From the NCBI RefSeq assembly GCF_001953885.1, contig NZ_MQUS01000004.1:62001-126000 (forward strand): 64,000 nucleotides of DNA, given 5' to 3'. Below, one piece after another: positions 42,565 to 50,093 of this stretch; the stretch's first letter is position 1; each line of letters opens with the position of its first letter. The position numbers and the translations under genes were made by a program. The DNA is from Streptomyces sp. IMTB 2501. Its GTDB lineage: Bacteria > Actinomycetota > Actinomycetes > Streptomycetales > Streptomycetaceae. The notes beneath the pieces were generated by a model. That model had not been told where the DNA came from, made no database searches, and saw only the letters and a list, made by a program, of their open reading frames with translations.

Positions 42565-43340
42565 CGCTGGGCCTCCCCTCGGGACAGGTACTTCTCCAGG
42601 CTCAGGACGGGCGACTGCCGACCGGACTGCGGTGCCCGCTCGCGCGGGCGTGCGTCGGCGTCGTTGCGTCGGCCCGCGGCGCGTACTTCCAGGCGGCCGA
42701 TGCTGATGTGCACGGTGCGCTCCTGCGGGCGCTGCCGCGCGTTGTCGCGGGCGGACTGGCGTCCGCCGGCGGGCCCGGCCGGACGTGCCACGGGTCGCGC
42801 GGTCTGGGCGGGGACGACGGCGGGGCGTGCGGCGGCCTCCCGGCGGGCCTCGGAGGGCTCACGGCGCACCGTCAACTTGGTGGCCTGCTGCCCGACGGCC
42901 CGCGGTCGCCGCGTCGTGTCGTCGCGCTCGCCCTCCCCGGAGGTACGCCCGGCCGGCCGTGCGGCGGGTTCGGTGGCGGGCTGCGGAACGGCGGCGGGCA
43001 TCAACACCCCGCGCTGCGGCGCGGTCTGCTCAAGCAGCGCCAACGGCCTTCGCTGGAGGCCCGCCTGAACCGGCATCACGTCGCGACGCGGAGCAGTCTC
43101 AACCGGCCTGTGGTGCAGGCCGGATGGCTCGGTCCGCCGTGTGGATTCCGCCGACACCCGCTCCTCGAAGTCCTGTCCGAACGGCTCGATCCGCGCCCCG
43201 AAGGCGTCCATCCGCTCGAACGGACCCGGCAGGCGCGGGCGCACCCGCACCACACCGGCGTCCGCCGCGCCGTCCGTGCCGCCGACAGGCGCGGCCGCGG
43301 GAACGGCCCGCCCCACCAGGCGGTCGAAGTGGTCAGGCAT
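42561..43340 (-). CDS. Mostly disordered CIS-operon linker protein
   Basis: The 259-residue protein starts at ATG 43340, eight bases inside the upstream gene. It has a short conserved-looking N-terminus (RVRPRLPGPFERMDAFGARI), about 150 proline/alanine/arginine-rich residues likely to be disordered, and a defined C-terminal motif RTVHISIGRLEVRA followed by SLEKYLSRGEAQR. The VHI.IGR.EVRA ending is one I associate with unnamed proteins of actinobacterial CIS loci. It may tether assembly factors such as the cap or ATPase. Function is unknown. Confidence 0.7.
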   Translation of the reverse strand: MPDHFDRLVGRAVPAAAPVGGTDGAADAGVVRVRPRLPGPFERMDAFGARIEPFGQDFEERVSAESTRRTEPSGLHHRPVETAPRRDVMPVQAGLQRRPLALLEQTAPQRGVLMPAAVPQPATEPAARPAGRTSGEGERDDTTRRPRAVGQQATKLTVRREPSEARREAAARPAVVPAQTARPVARPAGPAGGRQSARDNARQRPQERTVHISIGRLEVRAAGRRNDADARPRERAPQSGRQSPVLSLEKYLSRGEAQR

Positions 43341-44079
43341 CCGCACACAGCTCCAGGTAGTAGCGGCGCCGCAGCGGGCTGAGCGCCAGGATCTCGGACT
43401 CGCTCCATCCGTAGTGGCCGGCGAGCAGATGGACGTCCTGCAGGGTGCCCCGCGCCCAGGCGTCCAGTTCGGCCCACAAGTACGAGCCGATGTCCAGTTC
43501 GGCGGTGGCCGCGTGACCGCAGTCCGGACAGGCCAGGTTGAGCCGGACGTCGGCCCCCGGGTCGGCCTCGGCCGCGGCCTGGGCGACGCGCTGCCGCACA
43601 TGCTCGGGCAGTGCGTCGGCCGCCACCTCGGCTCCGGAACGTTCGGCGTGCAGCACGCAGCGGGCGACCAGCTCGGCACCGGGCGCCGCAGAGGGCGACG
43701 CCTCGACCGCGGCCAGGTCCCCGGCCGTCGGCAGCCGGAACCGCACCGTCCAGCCGTCGGCCTCGACGGCCAGCGGTCCGTCCGCGACCTCGGCGGCCCC
43801 GGCGCCGATCACGTCCTGCACCCCGAGCGCGAACTCCATCTCCCCGCCGCACCGACGGCACGTCACGCGCACCTCCAGCCGCTCCCCGAAGAGTTCACGC
43901 CGTAGCGCGAACAGATCGGCGTCACGGCGCCCGACCGGGACGGACAGCAGTTCCTCGCTGCCCGCCGACGGCCGGGCGGCGGAGTGCAGCAGCAGAGCGC
44001 GCTTGGCGTACCCCGCGGCCAGCCCCGCCTCCCAGACGGCGAGCAGGGCGGCCGCACCGACCGAACCTTCCGAACTCAC
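43333..44079 (-). CDS. Zinc-ribbon baseplate hub assembly chaperone-like protein (gp26-type)
   Basis: This 248-residue protein begins at GTG 44079, six bases after the tube stop. Two CxxC pairs, C74-C77 in TCRRCGGE and C184-C187 in ACPDCGHA, would make a split zinc ribbon. The end reads SESEILALSPLRRRYYLELC, a motif of T4-family baseplate hub assembly chaperones found in many CIS loci. It probably helps assemble hub or first tube ring and need not remain in the mature particle. Its location after the tube gene and before the cap gene fits CIS operons. Confidence 0.75.
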   Translation of the reverse strand: MSSEGSVGAAALLAVWEAGLAAGYAKRALLLHSAARPSAGSEELLSVPVGRRDADLFALRRELFGERLEVRVTCRRCGGEMEFALGVQDVIGAGAAEVADGPLAVEADGWTVRFRLPTAGDLAAVEASPSAAPGAELVARCVLHAERSGAEVAADALPEHVRQRVAQAAAEADPGADVRLNLACPDCGHAATAELDIGSYLWAELDAWARGTLQDVHLLAGHYGWSESEILALSPLRRRYYLELCADA

Positions 44080-44085
44080 TGTCGG

Positions 44086-44610
44086 CTACGCGGGATTGGT
44101 GTACGACGGCTCCTGCGGTTCCGGGACCGACCAGTCCCGGTCCCAGCCCTCGCACTCCAGCTTGAGGCTCTGGATGGCGACCGCGTTGGCGTTGGCGTCC
44201 ATCTCGCCGAGCACCTGGTACTCGCTCGGCCAGGCCCGGAACACCTTGTGCGCGACGGCCACCTGACCGGCCTCGTTGAGCACCTGGATGACCAGGTCCT
44301 TGCGGAAGTCGGCAAGCGAGACCTCGGAGCCCGGACCGGCTCCGACCTGCCAGACCTTGTTGGCCCAGCGGTCGAACTCCGGGTCGTGGGTGACCCCGCG
44401 CTCCAGGGTGATCGCCTCGAACTCGGTGCGGCCCGGGGACTTCCGCGGCGAGCTGGGGTCGCCGCCGTTGCGGTGCTTGACCACCTCGGTGGTCCGCTTC
44501 AACGGGCTGATCTTGCTGATGCCCGCGACCACCCGGCCGTCCCAGACCACCAGGAACTTGAAGTTCTTGTAGGGGTCGAATCGTTGCGGGTTGATGGTGA
44601 ACTCGGCCAT
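44086..44610 (-). CDS. CIS inner tube protein (Cis1, T4 gp19-like)
   Basis: The 174-residue protein has the Hcp/gp19-like tube fold signature: PYKNFKFLVVWDGRVVAGIS, then LKRTTEVVKHRNGGDPSSPR and EFEAITLERGVTHDPEFDRW, ending in ANAVAIQSLKLECEGWDRDW. Hexamers stack into the tube that is fired by sheath contraction. AGGAAG precedes ATG 44610, 25 bases after the sheath stop. Only one tube gene is present, whereas PVC/Afp loci have several. Confidence 0.93.
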   Translation of the reverse strand: MAEFTINPQRFDPYKNFKFLVVWDGRVVAGISKISPLKRTTEVVKHRNGGDPSSPRKSPGRTEFEAITLERGVTHDPEFDRWANKVWQVGAGPGSEVSLADFRKDLVIQVLNEAGQVAVAHKVFRAWPSEYQVLGEMDANANAVAIQSLKLECEGWDRDWSVPEPQEPSYTNPA

Positions 44611-44635
44611 GAAAGCTGCTTCCTAACCCCTGAAC

Positions 44636-46483
44636 CTAGGCTTCGAACTGCCCGGCCATCTGCTCGATCTGGACGACCACGAACTCCGCGGGCTTCACGG
44701 GAGCGAAGCCGACCAGCACGTTGACCACCCCACGGTCGATGTCGGCCTGCGTGGTGGTCGAGCTGTCGCACTTGACGAAGTACGACGTGCGCGGAGTCGT
44801 CCCCTGGAACGCCCCCTGCTGGAAGAGCTTCTGCAGGAAGGCCTCGACATTGAGCCGGATCTGCGACCACAGCCGCTCGTCGTTCGGCTCGAAGACCACC
44901 CACCGCAGCCCGCGGTAGAGGCTCTCCTCGATGAACAGCGCCAGCCGCCGCACCGGGATGTACTTCCACTCGGACTGCAGCGCGTCCGCTCCCGCCAGCG
45001 TCCGGGCGCCCCACACCACCGGGCCGACCACCGGGAAGCTCCGCGCGCAGTTCAGCCCGAGCGGGTTGAGCAGCCCGTTCTCCTTGTCGGTGAGCTTGAC
45101 GCCCAGCGCCCGCACCCCGGAGAGCGGGGTCTCCGTCCCGGCCGGCGCCTTCCACACCCCGCGGGCGGCGTCGGTCCGGGCGTAGACCCCGGCGATGGTG
45201 CCGGACGGCGGGAAGGAGCGCAGCCGGCCGGTGAGCGGATCGATGAGCTCCAGCTGCGGGAAGTACAGCGCCGAATGGTTACTGCGCACCGGGTCGAACG
45301 CGGACAGACCGGCCCGCGCCGCGTCCACGCTCGACCAGGTCTGCGGGGCGTCGGCGATGACGAAGAGCCGCTTCTCCTCGGCCAGCGCCTGCGCCGCCGA
45401 GAGCACGGTGAGCTGGTCCTCGATGTTCGGATAGGCCGAAATCTCGGGCAGAACCAGCAGGTTGACGTCCTGCACATCACGCAGCGCCTGGATGCCGCTC
45501 TTCTCCGGCTCGCTGCCGATCAGGTCGGTCGGGCCGGGTGCTCCCCCGTCCTCGCCGCCTGCGAGCGCGAAGACCGGCGGGTTGACGCCTGCCTCCAGGC
45601 CGAGGTTGTTGGCGGCCTCGCCGACGAAGCGCACAGTGTCGGCCGGATCGTTGGAACCGGCCACGATCTGCAGGCGGTTGCCGAAGGCGGTGACGGTCGT
45701 CCCGGCGAATACCCGCCGGCCCGGTGCGTCGGGCAGCGCGCGCAGCTTGCGCTCCAGCAGCAGGGCGAGGTCGGTGACGGTGACCGGGGCGTTGCCGTCC
45801 TGCCCGGCGTCGTAGACACGGAAGGTGCGCTGGACCGTCCCGATCTTGACCTCGATCTGCTGCGTGAGGTCGGGCAGGGTGGCCGCGAAGGGCTTGGACA
45901 CGGTGCCCACCGGATCCGGGCGCTGCTCGGCGAGGACCTTCACCCTGATGGCGTCGGAGCCACCGTTGACCGCCGTCTCGGCGAAGTTGGGGTCGCCGGC
46001 CTTGACCGACAGCCCGGAGAAGAACTCGCTGACGCCGCCGGTGACGTCGAAGACCCGGAGGTTGAAGGTGCTCTCGGGAGCGGTGGTGTCGTAGTCCACG
46101 GAGATCCGCAGGCTCGCGCCCCAGGCACCGGGCTGCTCGGCGGTGACCTCCAGGACCGGGGTCTCGGTGCTGCTCTCGGTCGAATGCAGTGTCACCGTGG
46201 CCGACTTGCCCGTGCCGGCCGCCACCGCGCGGACGATGACGGCGACAGTGCCGCCGTTGACGAAGAACTGCTGCACGGCGTAGCTGACCGGGCTCTGCGG
46301 GTCCAGGCCACCGAACTGCCGCTCGTAGTCGGCGAAGCTGGTGATGGTCACTGGCCGGTCGACCGGTCCCCGCCGGGTGCGGCCGACGAAGGCGGTGACC
46401 GAAGTGGTCACGGTGCCGATCGTGCGGACGCTGCTGGGCAGCTCCTCGATGTAGACCCCGGGATAGGTCGGTGTCGTCGTCAA
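44636..46483 (-). CDS. CIS contractile sheath protein (Cis2)
   Basis: This is the first gene of the operon, encoding a 615-residue tail sheath. The start is taken as TTG 46483, giving the canonical TTTPTYPGVYIEELPSSVRT, because GGAGGGGG lies immediately upstream; an ATG at 46495 is the alternative (619 residues). The N-terminal domain includes SVTAFVGRTRRGPVDRPVTI and FGGLDPQSPVSYAVQQFFVN. The conserved C-terminal domain holds LNCARSFPVVGPVVWGARTL, IPVRRLALFIEESLYRGLRW and VVFEPNDERLWSQIRLNVEA, which form the inter-subunit handshake. A large middle insertion (about 170-330) probably decorates the sheath surface. One sheath gene suggests a simple homopolymer. Confidence 0.93.
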   Translation of the reverse strand: MTTTPTYPGVYIEELPSSVRTIGTVTTSVTAFVGRTRRGPVDRPVTITSFADYERQFGGLDPQSPVSYAVQQFFVNGGTVAVIVRAVAAGTGKSATVTLHSTESSTETPVLEVTAEQPGAWGASLRISVDYDTTAPESTFNLRVFDVTGGVSEFFSGLSVKAGDPNFAETAVNGGSDAIRVKVLAEQRPDPVGTVSKPFAATLPDLTQQIEVKIGTVQRTFRVYDAGQDGNAPVTVTDLALLLERKLRALPDAPGRRVFAGTTVTAFGNRLQIVAGSNDPADTVRFVGEAANNLGLEAGVNPPVFALAGGEDGGAPGPTDLIGSEPEKSGIQALRDVQDVNLLVLPEISAYPNIEDQLTVLSAAQALAEEKRLFVIADAPQTWSSVDAARAGLSAFDPVRSNHSALYFPQLELIDPLTGRLRSFPPSGTIAGVYARTDAARGVWKAPAGTETPLSGVRALGVKLTDKENGLLNPLGLNCARSFPVVGPVVWGARTLAGADALQSEWKYIPVRRLALFIEESLYRGLRWVVFEPNDERLWSQIRLNVEAFLQKLFQQGAFQGTTPRTSYFVKCDSSTTTQADIDRGVVNVLVGFAPVKPAEFVVVQIEQMAGQFEA

Positions 46484-46868
46484 TTCCCCCTCCATTCCCT
46501 TGTCGCACCCGGGGACACGAAGAAGGAGGAAGACGCACGCAAGCCGGCCGACGGCGCGAATGCGCTGTCGCCGCGGCCGAACGCGTACTGAGTCACGACA
46601 TACGAGCACCGGAGAGGCCCGGTGCGGCCGTTACCTGATTCCCCCGTCGCATCCCCCGCGGCACCCGTACCGCGGGGTGTTGCGCTGGTTGCACATGAAG
46701 TCCCTGGTGCCTGAACGCAGGATGAGTCTCACGGTACGGTTACGCGCCAGTCAAGGACCGCATCCGGTCAGTACTGGTCATTCCCGACCGGAGACGGAGA
46801 TCTGCACGCTTCACCCCAACCGCCTTCACAACTCTGTGGAGATCAAAGCCACTTGAGAAGATGTCAGC
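46484..46868 (-). promoter_or_regulatory. Leader/promoter region of the CIS operon with hairpin
   Basis: No coding sequence is evident in the 385 bases between the holin-like gene and the sheath. An inverted repeat CCCCGCGG (46654-46661) / CCGCGGGG (46670-46677) with an 8-base loop would form a stable hairpin in the sheath leader or terminate holin transcription. A TTGACT at 46754-46749 on the minus strand is -35-like, but no good -10 follows at normal spacing. The operon's transcription start most likely lies here. Confidence 0.45.
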
Positions 46869-47162
46869 TCAGCCGCCCTCGGGCAGCTTGGTGTAGTCGA
46901 TCGCGTGGCTGCCGGTGGCGGGAGCTCCCTTGGGCGCATAGGCCGGAGGTCTGGCCGCTCCCAGGAACCAGCCCCAGCGGGCGCCGTAGCGGTGCTCCAG
47001 CACACGGAAGACCGCGTAGTAGACCGTGCCGAAGCCGGTGGTGAGAGCGGAGTTCACGGTGGCGTTGTCCAGATGGATACCCAGCCGTGCGGCCTGCAGC
47101 ACGACGAAGGCCACCAGGTAGGGCACGAAGGTACGCCAAAGGGACAGGGCTATCTGATACAT
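46869..47162 (-). CDS. Small holin-like membrane protein
   Basis: The 97-residue protein has two hydrophobic stretches, about residues 10-28 (RTFVPYLVAFVVLQAARLG) and 38-54 (NSALTTGFGTVYYAVFRVL), followed by a basic and then flexible tail ending TKLPEGG. Size and topology fit small holins found in actinobacterial phages and next to endolysin genes. Its ATG at 47162 lies 30 bases after the GH25/amidase stop, so the two form a lysis-cassette-like pair. It would permeabilise the cytoplasmic membrane so the enzyme reaches the wall. Because holins are poorly conserved, function rests on context. Confidence 0.6.
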   Translation of the reverse strand: MYQIALSLWRTFVPYLVAFVVLQAARLGIHLDNATVNSALTTGFGTVYYAVFRVLEHRYGARWGWFLGAARPPAYAPKGAPATGSHAIDYTKLPEGG

Positions 47163-47192
47163 GACGGATCCTCAGTCGTTCGTGGCAGAAGG

Positions 47193-48953
47193 TCACTCGA
47201 CGGCGAAGCCGTGCGCATGGCCGAGCCTGGTCAGCGAGTCCTTGCCGGGGATGCCGTCGGCCATCATCCCGGTGTAGCCGTAGCGCTTCTGGAGCTCCGA
47301 GTAGGCGGTGACGGTCTTGGTGCCGAAGGAGCCGTCGACCCACCTGCGATCGAGCAACCCCTCGTCGGCCAGGGCGAGTTCGACCGTGAGGACATGGTCC
47401 GGGTTACTGGTTCCGCCCTGCGGCGCGCCCGGGTCCTGCCGTGCCGAGTCGACCACCTTGGTGTGCGCGACGGTGGCGAGCGGGATCGCCCCGCGCAGCA
47501 GGGAGCGCAGTGACCGCTCGCCGGGTACGCCGTCGGCGTCAGCGCCGGAGAAGCCCTTACTGCGTTGGTAGTCGGCGTAGTTGAGGGTGTCCGCGTCCGT
47601 CCACTCCGGGCCGGGGCCGTCGTGGTAGTGCTTGCCGAATCCGGCGGCGACCAGCGCCCGGCCGACTGCGGTGACGTGCATTCCGTTGGCGCCGAATCCG
47701 TACTGCAGCCCACCGAGGGTGACTTGACGGCGTGTCGGCTGATTGGGCTGAGGCTGTGGCTGGGGCTTCGGCGTGGGGCTGGTGCCCGAACCCGACGGCC
47801 GCGGTGCCCCCTCACGAACCCACGCGTAGAGCACCGGCCCGGGGCAGTCGGTGGCGTACCCGTCCCGATGGCCCTTGATCTCCGGACCGGCCGGTCCGTG
47901 CTTCTGGCAGTACTCGATCGCGTCCCGAAGGCCGTTGAGCTGGTCCCAGGTTGGCCTGGTGGACCCGGAGGCGCCGACCAGTGCGCAGACCGCGTAGTGC
48001 GCCTCGTTGAGCGGCACGTTCCCGTTGGCGCTGTTGCGCCGCTGCAGCCCGCGGCCTTCGAAGACCACGCCGTGCTCGCAGACCACGAAGCTGTAGCCGA
48101 TGTCGGACCACTTGTCGAAGTCCATGTGCCCGGCCTGGATGCGGCGCACATAGGCCGCGCAGGTGGAATGCGGGCCGAATGTGTAGGGCGTGCCCAGGTA
48201 GTGGATCTTCACACCCTTGCGCGGCTCGTGGTACGGGATCGACCCGTTCGGCTCCCGCCAGGGGCGGGCGCCCCATTCGGCGCGCGAAACCAACTGCAGT
48301 CCCTTCCAGGGCTGTTGGGGCCCCGGATGCGGCGTGGGCTGAGGGTGCGGTGTGGGCTGAGGGTGCGGCCGTGGCGTGGGGGTCGGCTGCGCCGCCGCGG
48401 CGCCCGCCCACTCCCTCAGCTCCTGCATCGTGCCGTGGTACACATCGACGTCCATCGGCCGGTCGGTGTACTGGTGGAACTTCCACGGGGACCGGATCCT
48501 GGGCGCGCCCGGTGTGACGTAGTCCGCTATCCAGAGGAAGTCACCCGCGTTGTCATCGGTCCGGAACCAGAAGTCACGGTCGATGTAGAGGCCGACCCGG
48601 TTGTCCGGATAGTGCCGCTTCACCGCAGCCAGCCACTGGTTCTTCACCTGGGTGGCGTGCTCGTCGCTCACGTTCTGGCCGTACGGCTCGAAGTCCAGCG
48701 CCAGCAACTCGCCCTGCGGCACATGGCCGACGACCCTGCAGAAGTGGTCCACCTCGTCCGCGACCGCGTTCTCCGCGTGCAGGAAGTGGTAGTGCCCGAC
48801 CACCAGTTTGCGGCGTCGAGCGTCGGCCAACTTCTGCCTGTAGCTGCTCTGTTCGGTGTGCGCTCCCTCGGTGGCCTTGATGAAGACGAAGCCCGCGTCC
48901 CCCGGTGTGCCCGACTGGAAGTCGGACACGTCGTACCCCTTGGCGTAAGCCAT
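47193..48953 (-). CDS. Modular endolysin: GH25 lysozyme + PGRP amidase + peptidoglycan-binding repeats
   Basis: This 586-residue enzyme has three parts. Residues 5-175 are GH25 muramidase, with GYDVSDFQ, FIKATEG and the catalytic ALDFEP (D87, E89). Residues 190-212 are a histidine/proline linker. Residues 218-380 are a PGRP/amidase_2 domain starting LVSRAEWGARPW, with zinc ligands H251 (KIHYLG), H362 and C370 (GHRDGYATDCPG). Residues 412-586 hold two repeats ending in ADADGVPGERSLRSLL and MADGIPGKDSLTRLG, of the phage-endolysin peptidoglycan-binding type. ATG 48953 has GGGAGG upstream. There is no signal peptide, so release would need the adjacent holin-like protein or lysis. Confidence 0.88.
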   Translation of the reverse strand: MAYAKGYDVSDFQSGTPGDAGFVFIKATEGAHTEQSSYRQKLADARRRKLVVGHYHFLHAENAVADEVDHFCRVVGHVPQGELLALDFEPYGQNVSDEHATQVKNQWLAAVKRHYPDNRVGLYIDRDFWFRTDDNAGDFLWIADYVTPGAPRIRSPWKFHQYTDRPMDVDVYHGTMQELREWAGAAAAQPTPTPRPHPQPTPHPQPTPHPGPQQPWKGLQLVSRAEWGARPWREPNGSIPYHEPRKGVKIHYLGTPYTFGPHSTCAAYVRRIQAGHMDFDKWSDIGYSFVVCEHGVVFEGRGLQRRNSANGNVPLNEAHYAVCALVGASGSTRPTWDQLNGLRDAIEYCQKHGPAGPEIKGHRDGYATDCPGPVLYAWVREGAPRPSGSGTSPTPKPQPQPQPNQPTRRQVTLGGLQYGFGANGMHVTAVGRALVAAGFGKHYHDGPGPEWTDADTLNYADYQRSKGFSGADADGVPGERSLRSLLRGAIPLATVAHTKVVDSARQDPGAPQGGTSNPDHVLTVELALADEGLLDRRWVDGSFGTKTVTAYSELQKRYGYTGMMADGIPGKDSLTRLGHAHGFAVE

Positions 48954-49319
48954 CGACAGTCCTCCCGTTACCCTGATCCCCGCCACGCCTGATCCCGGCG
49001 ATGGTCCATGGGTAACGCCCAGTAAAGCCGCACCCAGAGCCCCACGTCACGCGGCCCTCAGGACTTTCATCCGTTTTCATCTGTCGGCTCGGGCGATCTC
49101 CACACCTCATCCACATGAGCGACGGGGCAGCCGAGGAGCGACGGTCGCCGTGGCGCCGACGCGAGGGACAACTCCACGCCCGCGGCGGAGAGTTCGAACA
49201 GGGGACGGCGGCGCTCCGTCCGTTTCGCGCACCCGTTCAGGAGTCGTAGCGCTTGGTCACCACAATCGCCGTCCCCACAAGCGCCGCCGCCAACGCCCGT
49301 TCTCGGTCTCCCAAGCACC
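48954..49319. other. Intergenic region upstream of the endolysin, with possible gene debris
   Basis: I see no intact gene here. On the minus strand a short frame ending at 49237 reads ALVGTAIVVTKRYDS, which looks like a genuine protein C-terminus but has no preceding body, so it may be the last scrap of a deleted gene. The promoter for the endolysin-holin pair presumably lies within 48960-49100. Confidence 0.35.
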
Positions 49320-50024
49320 GTCGTCATCGACGGGTTCCGGCGCTTCGCCCAACTCGGCCCGCACGACGAGCGCTACGCCCGCGTCGCGGAGTTCCTGGAC
49401 GTCGCCCTCCGGTTCTGGCGCACCCCGGACACGCCGTTGGACTACGAGGGCGCCCATTGCCGGGGCAGGGACGCCCGGTTGGGCCTCGGCTTCCACGGTG
49501 GCGGCCGGCCCGAGATCTACATCAGCGGCGCCTCGGCCGTGGCACAGGCCAATGCCGTGCGGCACGGCGACCGCTGGTTGCGGTACGCCGACGTCCCGGA
49601 GGCGATCGCCCGGTCCGCCGAGCCCGTCCTGCGGCAGGGCTGCCGGGTCGGGCCGCGGATGCAGGTGCCGGCGGCCGGCGAGACCCGCGAGGCCCGCGAG
49701 GCCCGCGAGACCCGCGAGGCCCGCGAGGCCTGCGAGACCCGCGAGGCCTGCGAGACCCGCGAGGCCTGCGAGGCCTGCGAGGCCTGCGAGGCCTGCGAGG
49801 CCTGCGAGGCCTGCGAGGAGACCCTGACCGGTTTCGCCGCGGTCGTCACCCCTCTCGTCGGCCTCGGATTCTGCCTCGTGGCCACGGGCAACGCCCCGCT
49901 GATCACGCTGCGCGGCGTCACCACCCCTCTCGGTCCGCGGCATCGGCCCCAATCGGTACACGCGCTCGGGCGGCCGGCGGCCGCTGGTGCGGGGGCACGC
50001 GGAGGTGGGCCGGCAGGGGGCTGA
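49320..50024 (+). pseudogene. Luciferase-like flavin monooxygenase relic containing a minisatellite
   Basis: The frame from 49320 reads GFRRFAQLGPHDERYARVAE, RFWRTPDTPLDYEGAHCRG and RPEIYISGASAVAQANAVRH, matching the C-terminal half of LLM-class flavin/F420-dependent oxidoreductases. The N-terminal half, including the flavin-binding start, is missing, and no start codon with ribosome binding site exists. After GCRVGPRMQVPAAGE the frame enters a 15-copy ETR/EAR/EAC repeat (49680-49814) and then unrelated sequence up to the stop at 50024. It is most likely a dead gene. Confidence 0.65.
49680..49814 (+). repeat. 15-copy 9-bp minisatellite
   Basis: Fifteen perfect-length 9-base units of three variants, GAGACCCGC, GAGGCCCGC and GAGGCCTGC, follow one another without interruption; the last six are identical GAGGCCTGC copies. 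The gradient from mixed to homogeneous copies suggests recent expansion at the 3' end. In the plus frame it encodes glutamate followed by Thr/Ala and Arg/Cys. Confidence 0.95.
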
Positions 50025-50093
50025 GTGGCGGTGAGGCGCACGCGCACACGTGGAGCAGCGCTCAACACCGGCGCCGGCACACGCGCGTGTCTC

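Noticed and set aside
16880..46483. Ordinary contractile-tailed prophage
   Set aside because: There are no capsid, terminase, portal, integrase or attachment sites, and DUF4255, AAA+ and DUF4157 genes are specific to injection systems.
46726..46754. TTGACT with downstream TGAGAC as sheath promoter
   Set aside because: The -35 is good but no acceptable -10 occurs at 16-19 bases, so I did not call a defined promoter.
49067..49327. 86-residue minus-strand frame upstream of the endolysin
   Set aside because: No ribosome binding site or motif, and another frame of the same stretch looks more protein-like at its end.
49680..49814. Repeat array considered as a CRISPR
   Set aside because: Units are 9 bases and directly contiguous, with no spacers and no cas genes nearby.
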